Shown here one piece after another: positions 9,279 to 19,244 of a stretch of DNA of 64,000 bases. The stretch spans positions 1 through 64,000 of the forward strand of contig NZ_CP090984.1 in the NCBI RefSeq assembly GCF_021513155.1, given 5' to 3'. The position numbers and the translations under genes are program-made. How positions within the stretch are numbered: position 1 is the first letter of the stretch; each line of letters starts with the position of its first letter. Below the pieces are notes generated by a model. It made no database searches and was not told the origin of the DNA. It was given only the letters and a program-made list of their open reading frames with translations. Origin of the DNA: Jeotgalibaca sp. MA1X17-3 (GTDB lineage: Bacteria; Bacillota; Bacilli; Lactobacillales; Aerococcaceae).

Positions 9279-9554
9279 TTATAGTTCTGCTATAGTTTTC
9301 AGTAGCTGTTCTTTTAAATAAGCTTTATCCATCATATTATCAATTCGAATAACATGAGCTGAAGAATCACGAAGAGTATCAGCGAAATCAGATGTAGTAA
9401 TTAAAATATCATAAGCATTAGGACTAACCGAACTTATGTCTGACGCTTCTACTTCTGCATCAATTCCTTCTTCATCTAGTATTTGTTGGGAGAATAAACG
9501 CATCATCATGCTACTCCCCACTCCTGCTCCACAAACGGTTACAATTTTAATCAT
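9279..9554 (-). CDS. PTS EIIB component, ascorbate/lactose-type fold (UlaB-like)
   Basis: A 91-residue EIIB of the SgaB/UlaB type. It has the phospho-cysteine loop VCGAGVGSS with Cys8 as the phosphorylated residue, and the typical alternating fold with VEASDISS and DILITTSDFAD. It accepts phosphate from an EIIA and passes it to the substrate during transport by the downstream EIIC. There is no separate EIIA gene in the operon. The only candidate is the EIIA domain at the C-terminus of the upstream regulator, or an EIIA encoded elsewhere. Its start overlaps the end of the regulator gene by eight bases, which suggests translational coupling. The EIIC gene follows after an 18-base gap. Confidence 0.88.
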   Translation of the reverse strand: MIKIVTVCGAGVGSSMMMRLFSQQILDEEGIDAEVEASDISSVSPNAYDILITTSDFADTLRDSSAHVIRIDNMMDKAYLKEQLLKTIAEL

Positions 9555-11582
9555 TTTTATTTCCTCCTTTTATGATGTTTATGATCTCTTGTGAAGTAGA
9601 CGCTTCATTTATTTGCTCTACTTTCTCTTGATTTCCAAGGATTTCCACCAGCTCAGATAAGGCTTTTAAGTGAGACTGATGATTAACTGCACAGAGCCCA
9701 ACGACAATTCGTACTGGATCATTTAGTGGATGTCCAAATACCACTGGATTTTTTAAAGTAACAATACTCAATCCGATATCCACTGCACCTTCTTCTGGTC
9801 TGGCATGTGGCATCGCAATGCCAGGAGCAATTACGATATAAGTTCCGTTCTCTTCCACGTTTTTCAACATTGCCTTGATATATTTTTCTGTAGCATATCC
9901 TTTTTCTACTAATAAACGTCCACTTTCTATCACTGCTTCATCTCGTGTCTGACAGTCATAGTTTACATGAATCATTTCTTCAGTTATAACTTCTAATAAC
10001 ATTGGCTGATAAGCCCCTTTCTCTATAGATGAAGTATGTGAAATACCTAAGTACTGCTGTAGTTCTTTTTTTAGTTGTTGCGGGTGCTCAATAGTAGCAT
10101 GAGCCTTAATGATCTCTAACAATGTTTTAGTCTGAATGGACGAGGGTAGTCTTTGCAGAAGTCCTTCTAATGCCTTCTTATCTTCTTTTGAAAGATAGGG
10201 TGTAACAAGAAGAGAAGGTACTTTCTTATAGTTAAATGGTACGGTGGTAAGGATCATGTCTACTTCATGTTGTTCGAGCCATTCCTTTGCTCCCCTAGTG
10301 CTAAATATTCCTTCTATATGGATTTGAAAAGTAGAAACAAGCTTACTTTTTAGCATTTGTGATGTACTTATTCCTGCACTACATACCAAAATAGCTCGAG
10401 GGATTCTTTTGAAAACATTTTTATTTCTCTCATAAGAAGCTGCAAAAAACAAAGTGAAAAAAGAAAGTTCTTGTAAACTAAACTGGACGTTTAGTCTACT
10501 CTCTAAGACGGAGGAACTTATTATAACTTTTTTGTGTAACTCCCCATATTGTTCGTAAACATATTTAAAGAGTGGATTTTCTATAATTTCAAAAGATTGT
10601 GTACGTTTATACGCAGGACGTAAATGATTGAGTACCCCTTCAAAAAGAACATCGTCTTCACAAAAAAGGTGAAAATTAAAGTTATCAGATACTTCTTCAA
10701 TAAATTCTTCTACTGCAAGAGTAAAAGGTACCCATTTCTCAGATATCAATTGTCCATAACGGACTAAAGATGCTTCCGATAGTTTTCTTGCCAGGAATAA
10801 ATATTCTTCATCTGATAAAGAAATTTGAAACAATTCTTTAAGTTCCTCTTTTTTTCAAAGATTATTTTTTCTTCATTATTATGTTGGAGAGTGCCTTCCT
10901 CCGCGGGCAACCAGCAGTTATTGGAGATGCGTATGAAAGTTACCCAAAAAACATGTAATAATCTTTCAAAAGAATCATCACTCCATTCTATGTGTAATTC
11001 TTTTGCTATAGTACCTAGTAATTGCTCAGCTTTTACGAAAAAATTGTAAATGTTTTCCTCCACCCCATTTATGAGAAAAAGAGGATCATCTTGTAAAGCC
11101 AAAAGGAATTGATTACGGATGTCTTTCTCTTCCCCTTCCAATTGGAATCCCATGAAAGGATGCGAATTAATTGCTATTGTGCTTTTTTTTAGTTTCGCTT
11201 TAATTTTTTTTAGGTCTTTTAAAAGTGTATTACGTGAGACCCCAAAATGTTCATGAAGATCATTTACATTAAATATCCTTGGAAGGGAAAAGATAGTTTC
11301 CAATATTCTAATACGTCGTAAACGAGGATTAGTTACTAAATAAGAATCTTTATCCTTAATCAAACCTGAAAATTCCTCCTGTAAAGGTACAGGATAATAG
11401 AACATTCCTTTTTCACTTTCAATAGGACCGTATCCTGATGTTTCAAGCAAAAGATTGAGTTTCTTTACGTCTGAATAAATTGTGCGATCACTTACTCCAA
11501 AAATTACCGATAAGTCCTGTGCAGAAACATTTTTCTGTTCATAACATAAAACCTGAAAGAGTTTGGGAAGTCGACTTTCCAC
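9547..11582 (-). CDS. BglG/MtlR-type PTS-regulated transcriptional activator (frameshifted)
   Basis: A multidomain regulator of ~678 residues read in two frames. The N-terminal part (11582-10764) has an HTH_11 domain (DLSVIFGVSDRTIYSDV) and a second Mga-like HTH (DLHEHFGVSRNTLLKDL), then the start of a PRD. The C-terminal part (from 10833) has a second PRD, an EIIB-like domain (LVCSAGISTSQML) and an EIIA type-2 domain with active-site histidine in APGIAMPHARPEE. The two frames join at a run of seven A (complement of 10850-10856). An eighth A gives EKKEELKELFQISLSDEE without interruption. Such proteins sense PTS flux by phosphorylation of their PRD, EIIB and EIIA domains and activate the adjoining PTS operon. 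Here the gene heads the operon it probably controls, and its EIIA domain may also phosphorylate the EIIB. Confidence 0.87.
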
Positions 11583-11909
11583 TATAATTCCTCCTCTATA
11601 CTTTTACTATAAAGCATAATTAAAACGCTACCAAATACAATTGTGTTCATTCTTTTTGAAATAGAGTGGTCCTGGTAGCATATAAATTTGCTTTAATATT
11701 GCTTAGTCATGTGCCTCATCAAGGAATTGTACTCATAAAAAATACTCTATGAAAGGGAAAGACGCTTGTATCTGTTAAAATCTATACTAATTTGTATAAG
11801 CAATAGTATTTATGAAACTCATATGAATATTCAAAAAAAATACATGTTATAATCATTATTATATAAGATGTATGAGTCTTTAACATAGTTTAAGGGAGTT
11901 TTTATATAA
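11583..11909. other. Divergent intergenic region between PTS regulator and type III R-M system
   Basis: This AT-rich region of ~330 bases must hold the leftward promoter of the PTS regulator operon and the rightward promoter of mod. Nothing is clear enough to call as a box or operator. The minus-strand sequence TGGTAGCGTTTTAA at ~11622-11635 has a faint likeness to a CcpA cre site, too weak to annotate. No small gene is visible. Confidence 0.35.
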
Positions 11910-13780
11910 ATGATGACTAAACTACAGCAAGAAATTGAAAGAATATTTAAAAAATTTCCTAATTATTGGGAGAACGATTTTTTACTAAAAAATGTCATTA
12001 TAGAAGACATTCGAAACTATCAACCAACATTGTTAGCTGCTTTACTTAAAAATGAAAGCATACAAAAAACGTATACCGTAGATATCGATGGGGTGCGTTT
12101 GTTTAAAGTTGAAGAATTTATTAGTATGCTACGTTACAAAAACTATTTAGAAAACAGTTATACGAAATACAGTAATGAAGTAGGATTGACTACTGATGGG
12201 AAATATTTAAACTACTCATCGGATATTGTTTTAGATTTTCCACATAAAGATGGGGTTCTTGAGGGCGGCATGACACAAGAAAATGTTGGAAAAGAAGAAG
12301 TTTATTACCATAATGTATTAGCAAAAGAAGAAATTGATACTTTACTATCTCCTAAAGTACTATCCAACATGAAGAAATATGATAGCAAAGGTGAAAGTAA
12401 AGAAACAGAGTTTAGAAATAGCGACAATCTTATCATAAAGGGAAATAATTTGATTGCTTTACATAGCTTGAAGAAACGGTATGCAGAAGGAGTAAAACTC
12501 ATTTATATTGATCCACCCTATAATACCGGTAACGATTCTTTTAAGTACAATGATCGATTTAATCATTCTACTTGGTTGACATTTATGAAAAATAGACTTG
12601 AGGTTGCAAGAGAATTACTCTCGGTTGATGGAAGTATATGGATTAACATTGATGATGATGAAGTACATTACTTAAAAGTATTAGCAGATAGCATTTTTGG
12701 AAGGAAAAACTTTATCGCGAATATAATATGGAAAAAAAGTATTCTCCGCAAAATGATGCACAATTCTTTTCTGATATGCACGATCATATACTTATTTATG
12801 CTAAAGATGGTAGTTCTTTTGAAATAAATGGTTTAGATCGAACAGAATCAATGAATTCAAGATATACCAATAGAGATAACGATCCAAGAGGACCATGGAA
12901 ATCAAGTGATTTATCAGTTCGAACATACAATGCTAAGGATGATTATCCAATAACGACTCCTGGAGGCAGATTAATAACACCACCTAAAGGTAGATGTTGG
13001 AGGACCTCTAAAGAAAACTTCAAAAAATTAGTTGAAGAAAATCGTATCTGGTTTGGAGAAGATGGAAATAACGTTCCTTCAATAAAAAGATTTTTGTCTG
13101 ATGTAAAACAAACAGTTACTCCTCAAACAATTTGGGATTATTCCGAAGTAGGACATAATCAGGATGCTAGAAAAGAAATCTTAGCATTAAAACTTGAGGA
13201 CGCTGACTTTTCAACACCTAAGCCCGAGAAATTAATTCAAAGGATAGTAAAAATAGCAACGAATAAAAATGATATAGTATTAGACTTCTTTATGGGATCC
13301 GCTACTACCCAAGCCGTTGCTATGAAAATGAATCGTCAATTCATTGGTGTCGAGCAAATGGATTATATCAATACGGTATCTGTACCCCGTCTACAAAAGG
13401 TAATTGATGGAGAACAAGGTGGGATTTCAAAAAATGTATCATGGCAAGGAGGCGGAAGTTTTGTCTATGCAGAACTCCTGGAATTAAATCAAGTCTATGT
13501 CCGTGACATTCAAGAAGCTGCCAATAGAACAGATATCAAAAAGGTGCTTGAAACCATTCAAGAGAGTCCCTTTTTGAATATTCGCGTTGATTTTGAAAAA
13601 GTCTTTGAACAAAATGAAGACTTTTTCACTTTACCCTTAGAGGAACAGAAAACGGTACTCCTTCAAGTGGTCGACAACAATCAACTCTATCTGAGCTACT
13701 CAGAAATTGATGATGATCAGTATGGCATTGATGCGGATACGAAAACCTTTAATGCCTCTTTCTATCAGACGGAGGTGTAG
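11910..13780 (+). CDS. Type III restriction-modification methyltransferase subunit Mod (frameshifted)
   Basis: A beta-class N6-adenine methyltransferase of ~623 residues, starting at ATG 11910 after GGGAG. Motif IV is IDPPYNTGNDSF in the first frame (11910-12827). Motif I, LDFFMGSATTQAVA followed by FIGVEQMDY, is in the second frame (to 13780). The frames join at seven A at 12732-12738: with an eighth the protein reads ANIIWKKKYSPQNDAQFF and is continuous. DPPY before FxGxG is the order expected for type III Mod. Mod sets the recognition specificity and methylates one strand, and it is needed for restriction. The res gene starts three bases downstream. The protein between the two motifs (target recognition region) shows no similarity I can name. 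The break is probably a sequencing indel. Confidence 0.9.
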
Positions 13781-13783
13781 GGA

Positions 13784-16362
13784 GTGCAACGAACAGAAAT
13801 TTTACATAAACAAATCGAAACTCTTTTTTCCAGCGCCTTTACAGAGGTTCCAGAAATTCCGGACTATATCACGGATAACTTAATGCACCCACTACGTCCG
13901 TACCAGTTACAAGCCTTGCGACAGTATATCTTTACCCAAGAGCAGAAGATGGCGGACGTGACTCATAATCACCTCTTGTTCCATATGGCCACGGGTTCCG
14001 GAAAAACGATGGTCTTAGCCGCCACTATTTTATATCTGTTTAAAGAAAAGAACCAACAAAACGTTATCTTTTTTGTAAATAGTGATGCCATCATCAAAAA
14101 AACAGAAGATAACTTACTGAATGCAGCGTCTTCCAAGTACTTGTTCACGCCGGAAGGGATCATCATCGATGGCTGTCGAATCAGCATTCAGTTGGTATCT
14201 GTCTTTCCTTCTTTTCCAGACAAAGATACGATTTATTTAAAATTAACCACCATTCAAAAGTTACATCATGATCTAACTAATCCAAGAGAAAACAGTCTCA
14301 CCTATGAGGCCTTAGAAGACCGTTCGTTGGTCCTATTGGCGGATGAAGCCCACCATATCAATGCCTCAACTAAGCGGAAAAACAAAAAATTAACGAAAGT
14401 GGAAGTAGAGGCGAAAACATGGGAAACGACTGTTTCACGTTTACTCTCTCTCCACCCCAGCAATCGGTTAGTAGAGTTTACAGCGACGATCAACTTAGAA
14501 AAAGACGAACTCTTTGATAAGTACCGGGATAAAATCGTCTATCAGTATGACTTAAGACGCTTCATGACCGATCGGTATTCTAAAAATGTGACCTTATTGC
14601 AAGCCAATCAGGAAGATACGGATAAGATGCTACATGCCGTTCTACTCAGTCAATACCGGAAGTATGTCGCACAGGATCATGGGATTTTCTTGAAGCCGGT
14701 CATTCTGTTTAAATCAAATACCATTGCCATCTCACAAGCCTCCCACCACCAGTTGGTAGACCTGATCATGCAGCTGACGCCACAACGATTGGACACCATT
14801 GTAAAAAGGGGAGTGGAGATCTTCCAAAATGAAGAAAGTATTTGGGGGAAAATGTATCACGACTACCAAAATCGCGATGCAACACGTGTGGTAAGAGATC
14901 TCCAATGGGATTTTGCGGAGGGAAATCTACTAGATGCTAATTCAAAAGAATTCTTAGAAGAAAAAAATGCGCTTCGTCTCAATACGTTAGAAGATCCCAA
15001 TAACCCGTTTCGTGCTATTTTTGCAGTAGCGAAATTGAATGAAGGGTGGGATGTGTTGAATCTCTTTGATATCGTCCGAATCAGTGAAGGGGCCTCCCAT
15101 ACGAAGAACACGACGGACAGTGAAGCACAGTTAATCGGGAGAGGTGCACGGTACTATCCCTTTGTATATGAAGGCGCTTATGATTTTCAACGTCGATTTG
15201 ATACAGAACCCAGTCCTTTGAAAGTATTGGAAACCTTGCACTACCACACCATAAACGATAGTACCTATATCCAACGGTTATGGAAGTCGTTAGAGGAAGC
15301 AAATATTCAAGTACGAGAAGATGCCTATCTTTTGAAGCAAGCGAAATTAAAACCGGCTTTCAAGAAATCGTCCCTCTTTCAACATGGAAAAATCTATATT
15401 AATAAGGTAATTCCGACCACACTGGCCGACTATCAACGCTTAAGTGACTATGGTGTCCAAACAGAAAAAGAGATGGATTCCGAAGAAATGGTGGAAACCC
15501 TGTACAGTTCAGCATCTGATGTGATTCAAACTCTTTCTCTACAAGTGCATGATTGGTATGTGGAACGTCCGTTTATTCAAAAGGGAATCCAACGAAATCC
15601 TTTCTTTACCTTTCAGAACTTAAAAAAATATGTTCCCATCCTTACCAGTATGAAAACATTTATTGAAAGTCCAGAATTTTAGGCCATACACGTCTATACC
15701 TTTCTCTACCAGCACAGACGATTCTGACCTGGAAACAAAAACAAGCTTTGGTTGATGATTTTTTAGGATATGTCGAGCGAACCATCAAAAATAATTATCT
15801 CAAACAGAAAGGAACACCTCTTTTTGAAGGGGTTGCCTTTTCAGAACTCATTGATGACTACTATGTAGAGATTAGCAAAGTAAATGCACAGATTACACAA
15901 ATGGACGCCTTAACGAAGATGAGGCCCATGCGTCAGTTTGATTGGTACGTGTATGATCAAGCTATTGTCAACTCTTGGGAAAGTTCTCTGATTGATTTCA
16001 TCAATACCTATATGGTGGAGTTAAAAATGAAGTATGAAGAAGTATACTTGATTCGAAACGAACGAAAAGTAAAGGTAGTGGAGATTGGCGGAATCCGTGG
16101 GTTTATGCCAGATTTTCTTTTATATCTTAAAGATGAGGCAGCTACCTACCAAGTCTTTATCGAACCAAAAGGAGATCATTTACGAAAACAAGACCAATGG
16201 AAAGAAGACTTTTTGTTATCATTAACAGAACGAAGCGATATCGAAGTGTTAGCTGAAAATAAAGAGATTCGCTTAATTGGACTGAAGTTCTATTCTACAA
16301 CTACCACTTATCACAATGATTTTCGGAACGATTTTGATGAAAAAATTCTTAATGTCAAATAA
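13784..16362 (+). CDS. Type III restriction enzyme Res subunit (frameshifted)
   Basis: A superfamily 2 helicase-nuclease of ~859 residues. Walker A is HMATGSGKT (~residue 68) and the DEAD-box-like motif is LLADEAHHINAS. Helicase motif VI-like EAQLIGRGARYYP follows. The C-terminal nuclease has GFMPDFLLYL and VFIEPKGDH, a PD-(D/E)xK arrangement. The first frame ends at TAG 15680, just after IESPEF. The other frame reads LGHTRLYLSLPAQTILTW straight through to 16362, so one T is missing from the TTTT run at 15677-15680. With Mod it cuts unmodified DNA 25-27 bp from a pair of oppositely oriented sites, using ATP hydrolysis. It ends just before a strong bidirectional terminator. Confidence 0.9.
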
Positions 16363-16431
16363 TTGTAGACGTTTAGTTATCTTTTTTAATCGTGCTTTTC
16401 ATTTTTTTACGGAGAAAAAATATGCGAACAA

Positions 16432-16480
16432 AAAAATGATAGAGGCAGGGACAAACGTCCCTGCCTCTATCATTTTTAAT
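16432..16480. terminator. Strong bidirectional terminator
   Basis: A perfect 21-bp stem (16432-16452 with 16457-16477; core GATAGAGGCAGGGAC) has a four-base loop and is flanked by A-rich and T-rich tails on both sides. It would end both the rightward type III R-M transcript and the leftward fic transcript. Confidence 0.9.
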
Positions 16481-16532
16481 TTCTGTATAGTAAATTATCT
16501 CATCTAGAAGAACACGGATTACTGAAAGTATT

Positions 16533-17252
16533 TTAGTCGTATTCAATCCGTTCTCGTTGCATATCTTGAAAAATCTGCATACGTTTTTGTTCTTTCAGTA
16601 AATGCTCTTTTGAAAATTGAAAAAATCCTTCTACATCCTGATTACCCAAAAAATCTATATATTCCGCTCTCATTTCTTTTTCAATAATTAAAGGTGGAAA
16701 TCCATTTTGTAATAGAGAGTAATTGAGAACGAGACGCCCTGTTCGACCATTTCCATCTGAAAAAGGATGAATGCGTTCAAATTGAATATGAGTATCGACC
16801 ATTGCAAGTAGTTGATCATCCTCTGTAAAGGAATGATGTATTCGATATTGTAAATTATCGAGTAGCTGGAGCATTAATGTGGGAGTTTCTGCAGGAGAAG
16901 CCGTTTGAAATTCTGCCCCTAGAATCCTATTCTCACTTTTTTTAAATTGACCTCGATCATACTGTAAACGATCCATTAAGTCAGCATGGATTTCTTTAAC
17001 AATCTCAACAGTAAGGGAATCGTTATTTGATACATGTTCTATGATATGCTTAAAAGCTTGTTTATGATTTTCAATTTCGTAAAACTCTCGTACAGTAGCC
17101 TTTCCACTCATAGGCAATGTACCATTTACAATAATTGATACGGTAGCAGGTAACGAAATGGTATTCCCTTCAATTCCCGCAGAATGATGAGCGAAGCGAA
17201 CGAGAATATCATCTAAATAATCCTGAGTTAATGTATTTAAACTATTTTTCAA
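16533..17252 (-). CDS. Fic family protein (class II, N-terminal inhibitory motif)
   Basis: A 239-residue Fic-domain protein. The active-site motif HPFSDGNGRTGR (His162) is complete. Near the N-terminus SAGIEGN (residues 24-30) matches the inhibitory helix (S/T)xxxE(G/N), whose glutamate blocks ATP binding in class II Fic proteins. Fic enzymes transfer AMP or other nucleotide groups onto hydroxyls of target proteins. The target here is unknown. It lies between the type III R-M system and the partition locus and reads leftward into the shared terminator. Centromere-like repeats lie between it and the DUF5388 gene. The inhibitory motif inside the same protein means no separate antitoxin is needed. 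It could serve as a plasmid-maintenance or stress-response toxin; this is inference. Confidence 0.88.
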   Translation of the reverse strand: MKNSLNTLTQDYLDDILVRFAHHSAGIEGNTISLPATVSIIVNGTLPMSGKATVREFYEIENHKQAFKHIIEHVSNNDSLTVEIVKEIHADLMDRLQYDRGQFKKSENRILGAEFQTASPAETPTLMLQLLDNLQYRIHHSFTEDDQLLAMVDTHIQFERIHPFSDGNGRTGRLVLNYSLLQNGFPPLIIEKEMRAEYIDFLGNQDVEGFFQFSKEHLLKEQKRMQIFQDMQRERIEYD

Positions 17253-17285
17253 ACCTACCCTCTCCTATCATGTGATAAATAAAAA

Positions 17286-17334
17286 CGTGAGTATACTAGT
17301 ATACTTGATAGTACCTTAACGGAAGTATACTAAT
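17286..17334. repeat. Centromere-like repeats downstream of the partition operon
   Basis: AGTATACTAGTATACTTG at ~17291 and AAGTATACTAATG at ~17321 carry the same GTATAC units as the larger array upstream of parA. They lie between the fic start and the DUF5388 stop. They would bind the DUF5388 centromere-binding protein and may regulate fic. Confidence 0.6.
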
Positions 17335-17343
17335 GAAATTTAT

Positions 17344-17763
17344 TTATCTCTTAGAATGATCAAAAAGATGTTGATACATTTGATTGTATCCTTCTCGTTG
17401 ACGAGTACCCAGACGAGTGTTTACATAACTTTCAACTAGTAATTGAACCATGTCATTAATTGTTGATTTTTCTTGATTTTCTAGTTCTTCAATAAATGGT
17501 CTTAGTGTATTTAAGCGTAATAATACATCAGGTGAGAGTTTTGCTGTTTTTATTGCTTTGAAAAACACATCAGAAATTTGTTGTTTATCTACTTCTTTTT
17601 CTTTTTTATCTAAAATAATGGGTTTAAATGAATTTTTCTCTTTATTCTCTATTGAATGAGTGGGTGTACGATCAAAATCATTCGTACCTTTTATGTTTAC
17701 GGATTTATCTTGCAGGCTACTTTTTTGTTTCCTGATAATAAGTGGTTCAAACTCCTTACTCAT
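17344..17763 (-). CDS. DUF5388 protein, probable centromere-binding partner of ParA
   Basis: A 139-residue protein with a polar, probably disordered N-terminal half and a helical C-terminal half (SPDVLLRLNTLRPFIEEL, STINDMVQLLVESYV). Proteins with this layout (DUF5388, from memory) lie directly after parA on RepA_N plasmids of lactobacilli and enterococci and act as the ParB-equivalent DNA-binding partner. It follows parA by 31 bases on the same strand. The GTATAC repeats on both sides of the two-gene operon are the natural binding sites. It would bind the repeats, nucleate the partition complex, stimulate ParA and autoregulate the operon. The C-terminal region looks like a ribbon-helix-helix or similar small DNA-binding fold, but this is not certain. 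Confidence 0.75.
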   Translation of the reverse strand: MSKEFEPLIIRKQKSSLQDKSVNIKGTNDFDRTPTHSIENKEKNSFKPIILDKKEKEVDKQQISDVFFKAIKTAKLSPDVLLRLNTLRPFIEELENQEKSTINDMVQLLVESYVNTRLGTRQREGYNQMYQHLFDHSKR

Positions 17764-17794
17764 AAAACTACTCCCTTCTGAAACAATAGCTGAA

Positions 17795-18613
17795 CTATAG
17801 CTTCTCTAGATACTTCTCATGTTCATTCAGTTCTTCTAATACTTCTATAAATAATTTATGAGCTTTCGCGTCCCACATTTCAACTTTTCCATTAATATTT
17901 TTGTGCATATGGATACCTTCTACATCAAATACTTTTAATCGTTCTTGATAGTTAACAATAGTATTTAAAACATTCCCACCATACATATCTTTTGCTTGAT
18001 CTAATACTTTAGTGTCGACCCTACCACCCTGTCGTAACATCATTGGTATAATCCCAAGAACTTGTAGTTGAGCATCATAATTTTCAGATAAAAATTGCAT
18101 GTAAGCAATGTAAGTTTGTGCACCATCTAAGGATAGTTCCTGAGTTTGTAAAACAATGATGCAGTAATCTGCCGCGATCATGGCATTATCTGAATAGTCA
18201 GAAATAGTCGGTGGAACATCTATATAAATACGATCATACTTCTTTTTTAAAGGTTCAATTAATTTTTTTAAATAGGATATCTGCGATAATTCATCATCAG
18301 GAAACATATTAAATAATAATTTTGGTAAATTTCGAAAGGATGTATTTGCTGGTATCATATGCAAGTTATCCATGACAGAAATAATTTCCTTCTCTAGAGA
18401 CTCATTTTGAAAACCATCTGTAATAGATTTATCAATAGTATCCAAATTACCTGTTTTTGCTAATACACGTGTTGCATTCCCTTGGGGATCCATATCAATT
18501 ACTAAAGTTTTTTCTTTTAAAAATACTGCCGATTCATAAGCTAACATCGTAACCGTTTTAGTCTTACCAACCCCACCCTTAAAATTACCTACCACATACA
18601 CTGTTCCGCTCAT
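17795..18613 (-). CDS. parA: ParA-family partition ATPase
   Basis: A 272-residue Walker-type ATPase. It has the deviant Walker A motif FKGGVGKTKT (residues 11-20), the A' motif VIDMDPQGN and the Walker B-like stretch YIDVPPTISDYS. There is no long N-terminal HTH extension, so it is of the small ParA (type Ib-like/Soj) class. It forms dynamic nucleoid-bound assemblies that move plasmid copies apart through the DUF5388 partner. It starts at ATG 18613 with AGGAGG upstream, and its promoter must lie within the GTATAC repeat array, so autorepression is likely. RepA_N plasmids such as pAD1 and pCF10 use a similar pair (RepB/RepC). Confidence 0.9.
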   Translation of the reverse strand: MSGTVYVVGNFKGGVGKTKTVTMLAYESAVFLKEKTLVIDMDPQGNATRVLAKTGNLDTIDKSITDGFQNESLEKEIISVMDNLHMIPANTSFRNLPKLLFNMFPDDELSQISYLKKLIEPLKKKYDRIYIDVPPTISDYSDNAMIAADYCIIVLQTQELSLDGAQTYIAYMQFLSENYDAQLQVLGIIPMMLRQGGRVDTKVLDQAKDMYGGNVLNTIVNYQERLKVFDVEGIHMHKNINGKVEMWDAKAHKLFIEVLEELNEHEKYLEKL

Positions 18614-18624
18614 ATAAGAACCTC

Positions 18625-19055
18625 CTAAAATCTACTGTAGTATACTCGTGTATAAAATATACCATTTAAAATAAAAATAATCAACAGTATACTTACGAAA
18701 TAGTTACTTCTGTATACTTGTAATAAACTTGTAATAATAACTAAAGTATACTAGTACACTTTAGTGTAATTTAAATAGTATACTGGTATACTGGTATACT
18801 ATTGCATATTATACAGTAGTATACTGTTTTTCCTAATGTACAGTATACCAGTATACAGTTGTATAGTTTCATTTATGGCCTATAACCCTCTTATGCTAGG
18901 TGTGAAAATCCTTATTAAGCTTATAATTACTACACATAAGTATACTAGTGTACTTATGTGTAGTAATCAAAAAGATGTTATTTAAACTACTTAATAGTAG
19001 AAAGGTATACCAGTATACTTATGTGTAGTTTTTCCAGTATACCAGTATACAGTTG
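18625..19055. repeat. Array of GTATAC inverted repeats: putative partition centromere/operator
   Basis: More than a dozen copies of a GTATAC-based unit, typically AGTATACTAGTATACT or AGTATACCAGTATACAG, are scattered between 18630 and 19050. A cluster lies at ~18740-18870. A near-perfect 42-bp palindrome at 18926-18967 (one mismatched pair) is built on ACACATAAGTATAC. Two more pairs sit at ~19006 and ~19035. The array begins directly upstream of parA and has relatives on the other side of the operon (17286-17334). This is the layout of a plasmid centromere that also serves as the par operator. The unit is itself an inverted repeat, suggesting binding of a dimeric protein. Confidence 0.8.
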
Positions 19056-19130
19056 TGTAAGATAAATCATTAAAAAGGTATTTACAATCAAAAACCGCTC
19101 AGGTAAGGTAAAGACATGTTAAAATTGAAT

Positions 19131-19196
19131 ACAAAAAAAGCCCCGTAGACGGGAATCTACGAGACACACAAAGCTTAGCTAGTTTTCTGTGTCTAA
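19131..19196 (-). ncRNA. Candidate ~60-nt small RNA with own promoter and terminator
   Basis: On the minus strand TTGCCA and TATACT are separated by exactly 17 bases (about 19224-19196), a good sigma-A promoter. About 45 bases after the predicted start a hairpin CGTAGA/TCTACG leads into GGGGCTTTTTTT, a clear Rho-independent terminator (19132-19163). Between them AGACACA pairs with TGTGTCT to give a first stem-loop. The transcript would be ~60 nt with no coding potential. The size and two-hairpin form resemble counter-transcribed RNAs of Gram-positive plasmids, such as RNA II of the pAD1 par locus. Its target is not identified. Confidence 0.5.
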
Positions 19197-19244
19197 GTAT
19201 ACCAATTTCTTTTTTTATTGGCAATACAAGAGACTTTTTTTAAC

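Noticed and set aside
11583..11650. CcpA cre site before the PTS regulator
   Set aside because: TGGTAGCGTTTTAA departs from the consensus at several positions, and AT-rich DNA gives such matches by chance.
12728..12827. Programmed frameshift in the Mod gene
   Set aside because: A run of seven A could slip, but the same one-base shortage is seen in many unrelated genes here, so an assembly error is simpler.
16316..16507. Frame of 63 codons after the Res gene
   Set aside because: It runs through the perfect terminator hairpin and overlaps the end of res.
17286..19055. CRISPR array
   Set aside because: The repeats are short inverted units with irregular spacing and overlap, with no unique spacers of constant length and no cas genes. 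A partition centromere fits better.
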